The notes under the pieces were generated by a model that saw nothing but the letters and a program-made list of their open reading frames with translations, did no database searches and was not told where the DNA came from. From Bacteroidota bacterium (lineage in GTDB: Bacteria > Bacteroidota > Ignavibacteria > Kapaibacteriales > UBA2268), in contig JARKQC010000270.1 of NCBI GenBank assembly GCA_029974985.1, positions 1 through 64,000 of the forward strand: a DNA stretch of 64,000 nucleotides, given 5' to 3'. Made by a program: the position numbers and the translations under genes. Positions 53,273 to 62,675 of this stretch are shown in pieces; position 1 is the first letter of the stretch; each line of letters begins with the position of its first letter.

Positions 53273-55309
53273 ATGAAATTAAAATATATAATTTGTTTCT
53301 TTCTATTTACTACTTTACTTTATTCCGAAACAACAGTAGATAAAGATAGAGACTCAATCAGAACTTATAAATTAGGTGAAGTAAACGTAAGCGGTTATCA
53401 AGATAGAAGTAAGATTGAACTATCAAGATATGATGTTAATTATTTTCAGATTCAAAATTCTGATATAATTTCAATGAATCAATTGGAAATGCTCATACCA
53501 TCAGGAAAAATAAGAATAAACTCTCGTGGTGAATCAATGCCATTTTTGCGTGGTGCAGGTGAGCGTCAGCTTGGTTTGTTTTTCGATGGTGTTCAAATGA
53601 ATATTCCTTGGGATTTAAAATTTGATTTAACACTTATTCCTACTGATATCATAGGGAAGCTCAATGTAAATAAAAATGCAGGTTCGATATTATATGGTCC
53701 AAACGTTTTAGGAGGAGCGATAAATATATCTACTTTAGAGCGACAAAACGAGGGCTTTGGTGCAAATGTAAAACTCCAAACAAATGATATTGGTGCGTAT
53801 AATGCCGCAATATCAACAGATGGAAAAATTGGTGGTTTTAATTATATTGCAAATATATCTTATTATAAATCAAAAGGATATAAATTATCTGCAAATGTAC
53901 CCAAGGATAGAGATTCAGTATTATACCAAGATTTTGATTCTGACTATATAATCAACTCTGATATAGAAAGATTAACGGGATATATTAGAGGTGAATATAG
54001 ATTTTCAGAATTAACGGCAGTTGGTGTTTCTGCACTTAATATTAGTGGTGAAAAAGGTGTTAGACCTCAAACAAATAAAGATGGCAAAGCAAGATTTTGG
54101 CGTTATCCCGAATTTAATAGGACCTTAATCACTACAAATTTTGTTCATAATTTTTCAAATACATCTGAAACTGGTTTAAGAGCAACGCTTTGGTATGATA
54201 AATTCAATCAAGGAATAGATAATTACACTGATTCATCATATTCAACTATAAAAGTCTCAAAAGACGGAGTTAAAGAAAGATATAAATTCGAGGATATTAC
54301 TTATGGCGCGAGACTTGCTTTTCAATATGAATTAATGAAAGGGCAAATCTTAACTGCTATATATAATGGATTTACATCTGCTCATAATGATAATGAAATC
54401 AAACTTGTTAAGTATTTTGATTACTCCCAAAACACGATGAATGCAGGTATTGATTATAATGGTACATTTGAAAATTTGAACGTTAATGCAGGAATTGGTT
54501 ATGATATGAATGAAACTCCTAAAACGGGCGAATTTAAAGATGCAGAAGGTACAAAATCAACCGATTATGCCGCATTTTTGAATTTGAATTATACACTTAA
54601 TGATAATTTCGGACTTTTCGGCAATATTAGTAGAAGAACACGTTTTGCCGCATTACGAGAATTATATTCAGCGGCAATTAATAAACAAGTTATCAATCCC
54701 GATTTAAAACCTGAAAGTGGTATTTTAAGCGAAATAGGTGCATATTTAAATTATGATTCTTATCATTTGAGAGTATCATTTTTCAATAATCATTATGAAG
54801 ATATGATTACCAATATTCAACTTACAAAAGAACAAGATAGCTTAAAAAGAAAAATGCGTACAAATGTTGGTACTGCAAATATCTATGGCTTTGATGTTTC
54901 TTTCAAATTGTTCCCACTACCAAAATTATATATGTTTGGAAATTTAACATATATGATGATGAACGGAGTTCAAGAAGGTATTGATGTAAAGCATTTTGAT
55001 AATAAACCAGAATTTGTTGGTGGATTGACTGTCGTTTATCAATTCCCTTATAATATTGAGTTAGCTGCCGAAGCAGACCTTGCAGGTCGTCAATGGGAAA
55101 CAGTTGATTTGAAAAAACAAATCTATAACGAAGTTGGGGCTACGACAGTATTTAATATACGTGCTTCTATTCAATTCAATGATTTCGATTTTGGTATTCT
55201 TGAAGTGTTTGCAAGAGCAAATAATATATTTGATATTTATCGTTTATCTGAAATTGGTATTCCCGAAGATGGAAGAACAATTTGGTTTGGTGCAAGCGTA
55301 AGATTATAA
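53273..55309 (+). CDS. TonB-dependent receptor
   Basis: 678 residues. Signal peptide (KYIICFFLFTTLLYS), a plug domain with YKLGEVNVSGYQDR, INSRGESMPFLRGAGERQLGLFFDGVQMN and GSILYGPNVLGGAINIST, then a 22-strand barrel ending IWFGASVRL. No CarboxypepD_reg-like N-terminal domain, unlike the receptor at 37360-39561. The substrate is unknown; the preceding small membrane protein may help it. Confidence 0.92.
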   Translation: MKLKYIICFFLFTTLLYSETTVDKDRDSIRTYKLGEVNVSGYQDRSKIELSRYDVNYFQIQNSDIISMNQLEMLIPSGKIRINSRGESMPFLRGAGERQLGLFFDGVQMNIPWDLKFDLTLIPTDIIGKLNVNKNAGSILYGPNVLGGAINISTLERQNEGFGANVKLQTNDIGAYNAAISTDGKIGGFNYIANISYYKSKGYKLSANVPKDRDSVLYQDFDSDYIINSDIERLTGYIRGEYRFSELTAVGVSALNISGEKGVRPQTNKDGKARFWRYPEFNRTLITTNFVHNFSNTSETGLRATLWYDKFNQGIDNYTDSSYSTIKVSKDGVKERYKFEDITYGARLAFQYELMKGQILTAIYNGFTSAHNDNEIKLVKYFDYSQNTMNAGIDYNGTFENLNVNAGIGYDMNETPKTGEFKDAEGTKSTDYAAFLNLNYTLNDNFGLFGNISRRTRFAALRELYSAAINKQVINPDLKPESGILSEIGAYLNYDSYHLRVSFFNNHYEDMITNIQLTKEQDSLKRKMRTNVGTANIYGFDVSFKLFPLPKLYMFGNLTYMMMNGVQEGIDVKHFDNKPEFVGGLTVVYQFPYNIELAAEADLAGRQWETVDLKKQIYNEVGATTVFNIRASIQFNDFDFGILEVFARANNIFDIYRLSEIGIPEDGRTIWFGASVRL

Positions 55310-55331
55310 AAACCATTGAATTATTATTAAA

Positions 55332-55369
55332 AAATGGGGCTATCTTATTTAATATTGATAGTCCCATTT
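55332..55369. terminator. Bidirectional terminator between the TonB receptor and rho
   Basis: AAATGGGGCTATC (55332-55344) pairs with GATAGTCCCATTT (55357-55369), with one mismatch/bulge, between convergent genes. A/T-rich flanks on both sides suit termination in both directions. Confidence 0.75.
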
Positions 55370-55391
55370 AAATATTTTAAAATCAGAAAAA

Positions 55392-56780
55392 TTAATTATT
55401 AAGACCTAATAAAAATTCTCTATTAGTTTTTTTACCACGCATACGGTCTAATAAAAATTCCATAGCCTCGACAGATTGCATTTCTGATAATACTTTACGA
55501 ATAATCCAAGTTCTTTGTAATTCATCTTTATCCATAAGAAGTTCTTCGCGACGTGTACCCGAGCGATTAACATCAATAGCCGGGAATATACGTTTATCGG
55601 CAATTTTTCTATCAAGAACAAGCTCCATATTGCCCGTTCCCTTAAATTCCTCAAAAATTACCTCGTCCATTCGGCTACCCGTATCAATCAAAGCAGTAGC
55701 AATAATTGTTAGCGAGCCTCCTTCTTCGACATTACGAGCCGCCCCAAAAAATCGTTTTGGTTTATGAAGAGCATTAGCGTCCACACCACCCGACAATATT
55801 TTACCAGAATGAGGCACAACTGTATTATGAGCGCGTGCAAGTCGAGTAATAGAATCAAGTAAAATAACGACATCTTGCTTAGCTTCAACTAATCTTTTAG
55901 CTTTTTCGAGTACCATATCAGCTACTTGAACGTGTCTATCTGGTGGTTCGTCAAAAGTAGAAGAAACAACCTCGGCATTAACAGAACGCTCCATATCTGT
56001 AACTTCTTCGGGACGTTCATCAATAAGTAAAACAATTAAAACAACTTCGGGATGATTGCTCGAAATACTATTTGCAATTTGTTGCAATAGTATTGTTTTG
56101 CCAGACTTCGGAGGCGATACGATTAACCCTCTTTGCCCTTTACCAATAGGGCAAAGCATATCAAAAATTCGTGTAGAATATTCACTTGGTAATTTTTCTA
56201 AATATAAACGTTCATTTGGGTATAAAGGAGTTAAATTATCAAATAAAGTCCTTTCTCTTATCCTATCGGGATCAGAAAAATTAACACTTTCAACTTTTAA
56301 AAGCGCATAAAATCTTTCACCTTCTTTTGGAGGTCTTACCATACCGCGAATTGTATCGCCAGTACGTAAGCTAAATCTTTTAATTTGAGATGGCGATACA
56401 TAAATATCGTCTGATGAAGGTAGGTAGTTATAATCAGCAGAACGCAGGAATCCATAACCATCTTGTAATACTTCGAGAACGCCACTACCTGAAATCAATC
56501 CTTCAATAGCTTGTTCTTTATCTTTTACTACTACACTTGTCTGAGCTTCAACAATTTTGAGAATTAACTCTTGTTTACGCAAATCAGCAAAATCAGTAAT
56601 ACCAAGTGATTTTGCTATTGTAGTTAAATCCGCAATCTTTTTTTTCTGCATTTCTGCAATATCAATGATTTTTGCTGAAGGATTTTTGTTATTAGCAACC
56701 GAAGTTGAGTCATCAGATTTTGTGGAAATATTTGTCTTCCTTGGTTCGTACTTTTTTGTACGTGGTGCTTTGATTTGCAT
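55392..56780 (-). CDS. rho: Transcription termination factor Rho
   Basis: 462 residues. N-terminal Rho_N domain ([33 protein letters not shown]), RNA-binding cold-shock domain ([36 protein letters not shown]) and RecA-like ATPase with Walker [30 protein letters not shown] and the Q-loop/R-loop region. Shorter than many Bacteroidota Rho proteins, which carry long N-terminal extensions. Here there is a short basic Ser-rich extension (residues 1-40). Rho unwinds RNA from transcription complexes. Confidence 0.96.
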   Translation of the reverse strand: MQIKAPRTKKYEPRKTNISTKSDDSTSVANNKNPSAKIIDIAEMQKKKIADLTTIAKSLGITDFADLRKQELILKIVEAQTSVVVKDKEQAIEGLISGSGVLEVLQDGYGFLRSADYNYLPSSDDIYVSPSQIKRFSLRTGDTIRGMVRPPKEGERFYALLKVESVNFSDPDRIRERTLFDNLTPLYPNERLYLEKLPSEYSTRIFDMLCPIGKGQRGLIVSPPKSGKTILLQQIANSISSNHPEVVLIVLLIDERPEEVTDMERSVNAEVVSSTFDEPPDRHVQVADMVLEKAKRLVEAKQDVVILLDSITRLARAHNTVVPHSGKILSGGVDANALHKPKRFFGAARNVEEGGSLTIIATALIDTGSRMDEVIFEEFKGTGNMELVLDRKIADKRIFPAIDVNRSGTRREELLMDKDELQRTWIIRKVLSEMQSVEAMEFLLDRMRGKKTNREFLLGLNN

Positions 56781-57005
56781 TTGTACCTGAAATTAATTTA
56801 TAATAGATAATTTTTTTTTGCAATATATAATTTTATAATAATTTTTATTGGAAAAATTAAGCTTATAATTGATATGTTTTAAAAGAATTTGTAAAATCTA
56901 AATAGTATTAATACAAAACTATTTATTTTTTTCAATATATCAAAGAAAAAATTACATATTTAATTAATTTATACATAAAAATTCCTTAAAAAAATAAAAT
57001 TACAA

Positions 57006-58484
57006 TTATTTTTTTCTATTTACTAAGCCTTTTATTGATAATAAATCTTTAAAATTATAAAATCCTAAAAATTTTAATAATATAATATATATGAAAATCA
57101 ATAATAATTTTATTGTAATTTCAATAAAATGTGAAAATTTATCAGAAATAAATATGTTAATAAAAAATATTATTGCATTTAGAAAAATCAATATAAAAAT
57201 TTTGTTCCATTCATATTTTATTGGATAAATTTTTAAAGATAAAACATATAAAATACTCGAAGAAATAAAATATGCTAAAAAAGTAGCCCAAGCCGCACCA
57301 ATAAATCCATAAATAGGGATTAAAATAAAATTAGCTACAATATTTACAACAGCCGCAAAACCAACTGCTAATGGTAAATATTTAGTTTTCTTTTCAATCA
57401 AAAAGCCCGCTGAAAAATTTGTAAATACCCCATTAAAATAATACGCAATCAAAATAATTGGAATAATAGAAAGACCATCCCAATAAGCTGGATTTATAAA
57501 ATACTTACCACCAATACCGGGAATTTTAACTAAATAAGAAATAAACAAACTAACAAAAAGAAAAATAAGCGAAGCGGCAAAAGTAAAATAAGTTAGGACT
57601 TTTGAATAAATTTGCTTTGCATCAGAATCGTTATAATTAGATAAATAAAAAGGTTTCCAGGCATATTCGAATATTGTAACAAAAATCATCATAGGAATAC
57701 CAAGTCTGTAATTAATTTGGTAAGTAACTACTTGATGATATGATTTTGTTAATTCTGTTAAAATTGGCCTGTCGGCAACTTGTAAAATAATAGCTGAAAG
57801 ATTTGCTGGTAAAGTCGGCAATCCAAATACTAGCATATTTTTTAATAGGCTGAAATCAATTTTTGTAAAGAAATTCTTAATAATTAATGGTAAAAAATAT
57901 ACCATAGTTAAAAAAGATGTGATTAATTGAGAATAAATCACTCCTTCGGATTGCATTTTTAAAACTTTAAGAAAAACAATATTAAGAATTACAGTCAGAG
58001 TAATCATAATAAATCGGACTATTGCAAATCTTTTTGCTTGATTAGTCATTCTTAAAAAGCCAAAAGGAATAATTGATATTGCATCAAAAAGAGGAATGAA
58101 AGATGATAAAATGATAATGTATGAGGCTTTATTTATTGTGCCGTCAGTTAATAAATTAGCAATACTATTATTATTAAGAATAATTAAAATAGTAAAAAAA
58201 ATACTTAATAAATTAATCGTCAAAAATGAATGAGTAAATACTTTTTTTGCTGTAATATCATCATTTTTAGTATAAAATCTAAAAAATGATGATTCCATTC
58301 CCAATGAATAAATAACATTTACAAAAGCAAAAATCGTATATAAATAAATAATGAACTCGTATTCCTTCCCAAAAAGCATATTGGAATAAATTGGTGTTAG
58401 AAGGAAATTCAAAAATCTTCCTATAACTGTTGCAACACCATAAGTAAAGGTATCCGAACCAAGTTTTTTTAATTTTGAATTCAT
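57006..58484 (-). CDS. Polysaccharide biosynthesis flippase (MATE/Wzx-like)
   Basis: 492 residues with 14 predicted membrane segments. The start SDTFTYGVATVIGRFLNFLLTPIYSNMLF and the middle YQINYRLGIPMMIFVTIFEYAWKPFYLSNY are typical of oligosaccharide flippases of the MOP superfamily, which move lipid-linked sugars across the inner membrane. The gene stands alone between rho and sucC, not in a polysaccharide cluster, so the substrate is unknown. Confidence 0.88.
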   Translation of the reverse strand: MNSKLKKLGSDTFTYGVATVIGRFLNFLLTPIYSNMLFGKEYEFIIYLYTIFAFVNVIYSLGMESSFFRFYTKNDDITAKKVFTHSFLTINLLSIFFTILIILNNNSIANLLTDGTINKASYIIILSSFIPLFDAISIIPFGFLRMTNQAKRFAIVRFIMITLTVILNIVFLKVLKMQSEGVIYSQLITSFLTMVYFLPLIIKNFFTKIDFSLLKNMLVFGLPTLPANLSAIILQVADRPILTELTKSYHQVVTYQINYRLGIPMMIFVTIFEYAWKPFYLSNYNDSDAKQIYSKVLTYFTFAASLIFLFVSLFISYLVKIPGIGGKYFINPAYWDGLSIIPIILIAYYFNGVFTNFSAGFLIEKKTKYLPLAVGFAAVVNIVANFILIPIYGFIGAAWATFLAYFISSSILYVLSLKIYPIKYEWNKIFILIFLNAIIFFINIFISDKFSHFIEITIKLLLIFIYIILLKFLGFYNFKDLLSIKGLVNRKK

Positions 58485-58557
58485 TATTTTTGGGTTATAA
58501 CCAAATTAATCAAGTGATAATTTTTGATTAAAAAATATAAAAAATATTTACAATTAA

Positions 58558-58586
58558 AAAGGTTGAAACACAATAGTTTCAACCTT
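58558..58586 (-). terminator. Rho-independent terminator after sucC
   Basis: AAAGGTTGAAAC (58558-58569) pairs with GTTTCAACCTT (58576-58586), and on the minus strand a run of Ts follows. It lies 30 bp past the sucC stop codon. Confidence 0.75.
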
Positions 58587-58615
58587 TATTTGAAAAATTA
58601 CAAACTTAATATAAA

Positions 58616-59857
58616 TTATTTATTTTGGAAAACTTCATTGACTAATTTAGCTGCTTCCTCAAAATTCATTGCAACTTTAAATTTCATAGTTGAATTTTTA
58701 AGCATAACAGCCGCTTCTTCTGCATTAGTACCGTCAAGGCGAATAATAACAGGTAAATTTACTTCGATAGTTTGCAAAGCAGTAATTATACCTTCTGCAA
58801 CTTTATCACAACGAACAATACCACCAAAAATATTAATAAGAACAGCTTCAACATTTGGATCGCTCATCATAATTCTGAAAGCGTTAGCAATTCTTTCTGG
58901 ATTGGCACCGCCACCAACATCAAGGAAGTTTGCTGGTTTACCGCCAGATAATTGAATAAGGTCCATAGTAGCCATAGCTAATCCAGCACCATTAACCATA
59001 CAACCAACATTTCCATCGAGTTTTATATAATTCAAATTATATTTCGAAGCCTCTACTTCAAGAGGGTCTTCTTCGTCAATATCACGTAATAAAGCTAATT
59101 CAGGATGGCGATATAAAGCATTTTCATCAAAAGTCATTTTGCAATCAAGAGCTAGCATTTTACTATCTGTTGTTAATACTAAAGGATTGATTTCAACTAA
59201 ACTACAATCTAAATCCTCATAAGCATAAATTAATTTAGTTATAAAACTTACAAAACTATTATAAGCCACGCCAGACAAACCTAATCCAAAAGCAAGTGTT
59301 CTTGCTTGATATGCTTGGAAACCAATAGCTGGATCAATAGTTTCTTTTAATATTTTTTCGGGTGTTTCTTCTGCAACTTTTTCAATTTCTACTCCACCTT
59401 CTGTAGAAACCATAACGACGTTTCTACCAGTTTGTCTATCAAGAGTAATTCCTGCGTAAAATTCTTTTTCTATACCAACGCCTTCTTCAATTAACATTTT
59501 TTTTACAATACTACCAGCTTCGCCGGTTTGGATAGTAACTAATTTATTGCCTAATATAGCATTTGATAATTGATAAACCTTATCAGAGATATTGCCTTCC
59601 CTGATTATAGTTACACCTCTAACTTCTTTACCAAAAAGTTCGACTGGCTTACCCGTTTCAGCATTTATTACAGTACCCTTGCCACGACCACCAGCATGGA
59701 TTTGAGCTTTAAGAACAATAGTTGTAATTCCTAATGCCTCAAAATTTTCGTAAGTAATTCTTCCTGCGTCAGTAGAATTATCAACAACTTCACCTCTTAA
59801 AGTTGGAACATTATAGTGTCTAAGAAGTTCTTTTGCTTGATACTCATGAATTTTCAT
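58616..59857 (-). CDS. sucC: Succinate-CoA ligase, beta subunit
   Basis: 413 residues. ATP-grasp N-terminus MKIHEYQAKELLRHYNVPTLRG, KAQIHAGGRGKG, then LVEINPLVLT, DVGGGANPERI and NIFGGIVRCDKVAEGII, the CoA-ligase C-terminal domain. Slightly longer than E. coli SucC (388 residues). It converts succinyl-CoA to succinate with ATP or GTP formation in the TCA cycle. The alpha subunit sucD is not adjacent. Confidence 0.95.
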   Translation of the reverse strand: MKIHEYQAKELLRHYNVPTLRGEVVDNSTDAGRITYENFEALGITTIVLKAQIHAGGRGKGTVINAETGKPVELFGKEVRGVTIIREGNISDKVYQLSNAILGNKLVTIQTGEAGSIVKKMLIEEGVGIEKEFYAGITLDRQTGRNVVMVSTEGGVEIEKVAEETPEKILKETIDPAIGFQAYQARTLAFGLGLSGVAYNSFVSFITKLIYAYEDLDCSLVEINPLVLTTDSKMLALDCKMTFDENALYRHPELALLRDIDEEDPLEVEASKYNLNYIKLDGNVGCMVNGAGLAMATMDLIQLSGGKPANFLDVGGGANPERIANAFRIMMSDPNVEAVLINIFGGIVRCDKVAEGIITALQTIEVNLPVIIRLDGTNAEEAAVMLKNSTMKFKVAMNFEEAAKLVNEVFQNK

Positions 59858-60132
59858 TATTAATCCTTCAGTTTTATACTAAATTAAAAAATTAATTTTT
59901 CTCTATAATAAAAAAACTTAATCGAATTTAGTAGATAATTATTTTGAAATAAAAGATTATTTTTGTTTTTTTTCAAAAAAAAGTGAATTTATTATCCACT
60001 ATTAAAAAATAATTTGGTAAAATGATTGTCAAATGTTAATTTGAAATTCAATTTTCTATAAAAATAAAAAAAGATTATTATTAATTGCTTTTAAAGAAAA
60101 TCAAAAATTTTGAATATATTTAGAGTAAATGT

Positions 60133-60414
60133 ATGGCACAGAATGTACATAAAGTTAATATCGGAGGATTGGACTACCGTTTAACAAGTGATAATGAAGC
60201 ATTGTTGCGAAAAACTGTTGAATTAGTAAACTTAGAACTTGATAATTTACAAGCTCAATCCGATGTAAAATTACCAATTACCCAACATTACGTTTTGCTT
60301 GCTCTAAATTTAGCTGAAAGATTAATTACAATTCAAGAAAATTACGAAATTGAAATAGAAACTCTTAAATCAGAATTAATCAAAATAAATGATTTTATCG
60401 AAAATACAATCTAA
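60133..60414 (+). CDS. zapA: Cell division protein ZapA
   Basis: 93 residues: NIGGLDYRLTSDNEALLRKTVELVNLELDNL, then a C-terminal coiled coil (HYVLLALNLAERLITIQENYEIEIETLKSELIKI). ZapA bundles FtsZ filaments at the division ring. It precedes the probable 6S RNA and rny in an order found in many Bacteroidota and relatives. Confidence 0.9.
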   Translation: MAQNVHKVNIGGLDYRLTSDNEALLRKTVELVNLELDNLQAQSDVKLPITQHYVLLALNLAERLITIQENYEIEIETLKSELIKINDFIENTI

Positions 60415-60512
60415 TAATAATCATTAAAGTTCTTTGTTATTTTCAAATTGGTCGCATAATAATACCGTTGTCTAACGATATATATTAAGAACTATAAATA
60501 AATATACTTAGG

Positions 60513-60651
60513 GATTAGTCTTTGGCTACGTATGGCAGGCCTCAATTTCCGTAAGGATTTAGTAAACTTTTTTACTCGGTGGAAGTTAGAAATAGTCGGG
60601 CTTCTTACCCGCCCGTTACGTGAGAGGTTCTTTTAAACCCTCCGAAGACCA
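60513..60651 (+). ncRNA. ssrS: Probable 6S RNA
   Basis: In the zapA-rny gap. GTCTTTGG (60518-60525) pairs with CCGAAGAC (60642-60649), G-U pairs included, closing a long interrupted stem; internal arms such as TCGGGC and GCCCG fit the partly paired, bulged 6S form. A TTG at 60468-60470 with TATAAATA 20 bases on is a plausible promoter. 6S RNA binds the housekeeping RNA polymerase. Location downstream of zapA supports it. At about 140 nt it is shorter than E. coli 6S, and exact ends are unsure. Confidence 0.6.
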
Positions 60652-60736
60652 ATAAATTAAGTTTTATTGAAGGTGTTTTTATGCGGCTTTTTTTTATTTT
60701 ATAATTTTAATTAATGGTGCTAGGAGTTTTTATTAC

Positions 60737-62296
60737 ATGGATAATACTATAATAGTTATTAGTAGTATAGTTGGATTTGTTGTTGCTTATATAGTTTCTT
60801 ATTTTATTTCAAATAAATTAATTCAGAAAAAAATATTAGAAGCCGAAGATAAAGCTAAAAATATTATTAAAGATGCTGAAAATGAAGGTAAAAATTTAAA
60901 AAAGGAAAAAATTCTTGAAGCCAAAGAAGAATGGCACAAAAGAAAACAAGAATTTGAACAAGAAGTTAATCAAAGAAAATCTAAATTATCTGAATCTGAA
61001 AAATATATCAAAAAACGCGAGGAAGGTATTGATCAAAAATTAGACCTTATTTTAAAGAAAGAAAAACATTTTCAACAATTTGAAGAAGAAGTTATTAAAA
61101 GAGAAACTATTGCTAAGGAAAAAAATGCTCAATACGATAAATTAATTGTCGAACAACAGAAAAAACTTGAACAAATAGCGGGATTATCTCGCGAAGAAGC
61201 TAAAAAACAACTTATCGAAGGATTTGTTAACGAAGCTAAAAGCCAAGCGGCTCTGCATATTCGTCAAATAAGGGAAGAAACTAAAACTATAGCAAATCGT
61301 GAGGCACAGAACATCATAGTTCAAGCAATTCAAAGAACTGCTTCGGACCATAGTGCTGAAAATACGGTTTCTGTTGTTAACCTCGAAAGCGATGAAATGA
61401 AAGGACGTATTATCGGTCGAGAAGGGCGTAATATTAGAGCATTTGAAGCCGCGACAGGTATTGATTTAATTATTGATGATACGCCCGAAGCTGTCGTAAT
61501 TTCTGGTTTTGACCCATTTAGACGGCACGTTGCAAAAGTTGCTCTCGAAAAACTTATGCTCGATGGCAGAATCCACCCAACAAGAATAGAAGAAATAGTC
61601 GAAAAAACGCGAAAAGAACTCGAAAGTGAATTAGGAAATATCGGCGAGCAATCAATTATGGAACTCGGCATTCATACTATGCATCCCGAGCTACTTAAAT
61701 TAATTGGAAAAATGAAATATAGAGCAAGTTATGGGCAAAATTTATTAAATCACTCTATCGAAGTTGCTCATTTGTGCGGTATTATGGCTGGCGAATTAGG
61801 ACTTGATATTCAAATTGCAAAAAGAGCGGGATTATTGCACGATATTGGAAAAACTATTGAGCAAGACCCTAGTCCACACGCCTTATTAGGTTTTGACCTT
61901 GCAAAAAAATATAAAGAAAAACATATTGTTTGCAATGCTATTGGGGCACATCACGAAGATATCGAAATGGAAACTCCAATTGCTGTTTTAGTGCAAGCCG
62001 CTGACTCCATTAGCGGTGCAAGACCCGGTGCAAGGCGTGAATCATTAGAAAATTATGTTAAAAGACTGCAAAAACTCGAAGAAATAGCAATGAGTTTCGA
62101 GGGCGTTTCAAAATCTTTTGCTATTCAAGCAGGACGTGAAATTAGAGTAATCGTCGAACCCGAAAGAGTTGATGATTTACTTGCAGACCAAACAGCTATG
62201 GAAATCGCTACACGTATAGAAAGCGAAATGGAATATCCTGGTCAAATTAAAGTTACTGTTGTTAGAGAAAGACGCAGTATGGCTATTGCAAAATAA
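60737..62296 (+). CDS. rny: Ribonuclease Y
   Basis: 519 residues. One N-terminal membrane segment (IIVISSIVGFVVAYIVSYFI), a long coiled coil (residues about 30-200), a KH domain (GRIIGREGRNIRAFEAATGIDLIIDDTPEAV) and an HD phosphohydrolase domain with NHSIEVAHL, GLLHDIGK and GAHHEDIE. RNase Y starts mRNA decay by endonuclease cleavage in many bacteria. The gene is complete and of usual length. Confidence 0.95.
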   Translation: MDNTIIVISSIVGFVVAYIVSYFISNKLIQKKILEAEDKAKNIIKDAENEGKNLKKEKILEAKEEWHKRKQEFEQEVNQRKSKLSESEKYIKKREEGIDQKLDLILKKEKHFQQFEEEVIKRETIAKEKNAQYDKLIVEQQKKLEQIAGLSREEAKKQLIEGFVNEAKSQAALHIRQIREETKTIANREAQNIIVQAIQRTASDHSAENTVSVVNLESDEMKGRIIGREGRNIRAFEAATGIDLIIDDTPEAVVISGFDPFRRHVAKVALEKLMLDGRIHPTRIEEIVEKTRKELESELGNIGEQSIMELGIHTMHPELLKLIGKMKYRASYGQNLLNHSIEVAHLCGIMAGELGLDIQIAKRAGLLHDIGKTIEQDPSPHALLGFDLAKKYKEKHIVCNAIGAHHEDIEMETPIAVLVQAADSISGARPGARRESLENYVKRLQKLEEIAMSFEGVSKSFAIQAGREIRVIVEPERVDDLLADQTAMEIATRIESEMEYPGQIKVTVVRERRSMAIAK

Positions 62297-62316
62297 TTAT
62301 AATTTGTTTTAATTTA

Positions 62317-62355
62317 AAAGATGTTTATTTGATTTTAAGTAAACATCTTTTTTTA
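62317..62355 (+). terminator. Rho-independent terminator after rny
   Basis: AAAGATGTTTA (62317-62327) pairs with TAAACATCTTT (62340-62350), followed by Ts. It lies 20 bp past the rny stop. Confidence 0.8.
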
Positions 62356-62675
62356 TATTAATAACTGAGTGATAAAAGTAAAATAATAGCCATTCAGAAC
62401 GATGCGAAAAATCAAAATTAGTTGCTAGTATAAGCATTCTTGCTTGTCCCCCAAACACTTAAATCCACTCATTTGTAAGGATTAGTAGAGGTCTCGTATC
62501 ATTCTAATCGAAATGAAATTATTATTTATAGATAAAATTTTATAATATTAAAATAATATTTGCAAATGACTATAAAAGTTATTAAGTTTGTGAAAGTGTA
62601 TTTGCTGGATTTTATTATAGAAAATTTTGCCTGTAATAAACAGGAAATTAATAAATAATTATAAGGTAAAATACT
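62356..62675. other. 320-bp intergenic region with an inverted repeat
   Basis: No gene seen. AGAACGATGCGA (62396-62407) and TCGTATCATTCT (62494-62505) are imperfect inverted repeats about 85 bp apart enclosing comparatively GC-richer sequence, which could be a small structured RNA or the ends of a short element. There is an AAGC-ATTCTT-GCTT hairpin inside. Confidence 0.4.
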
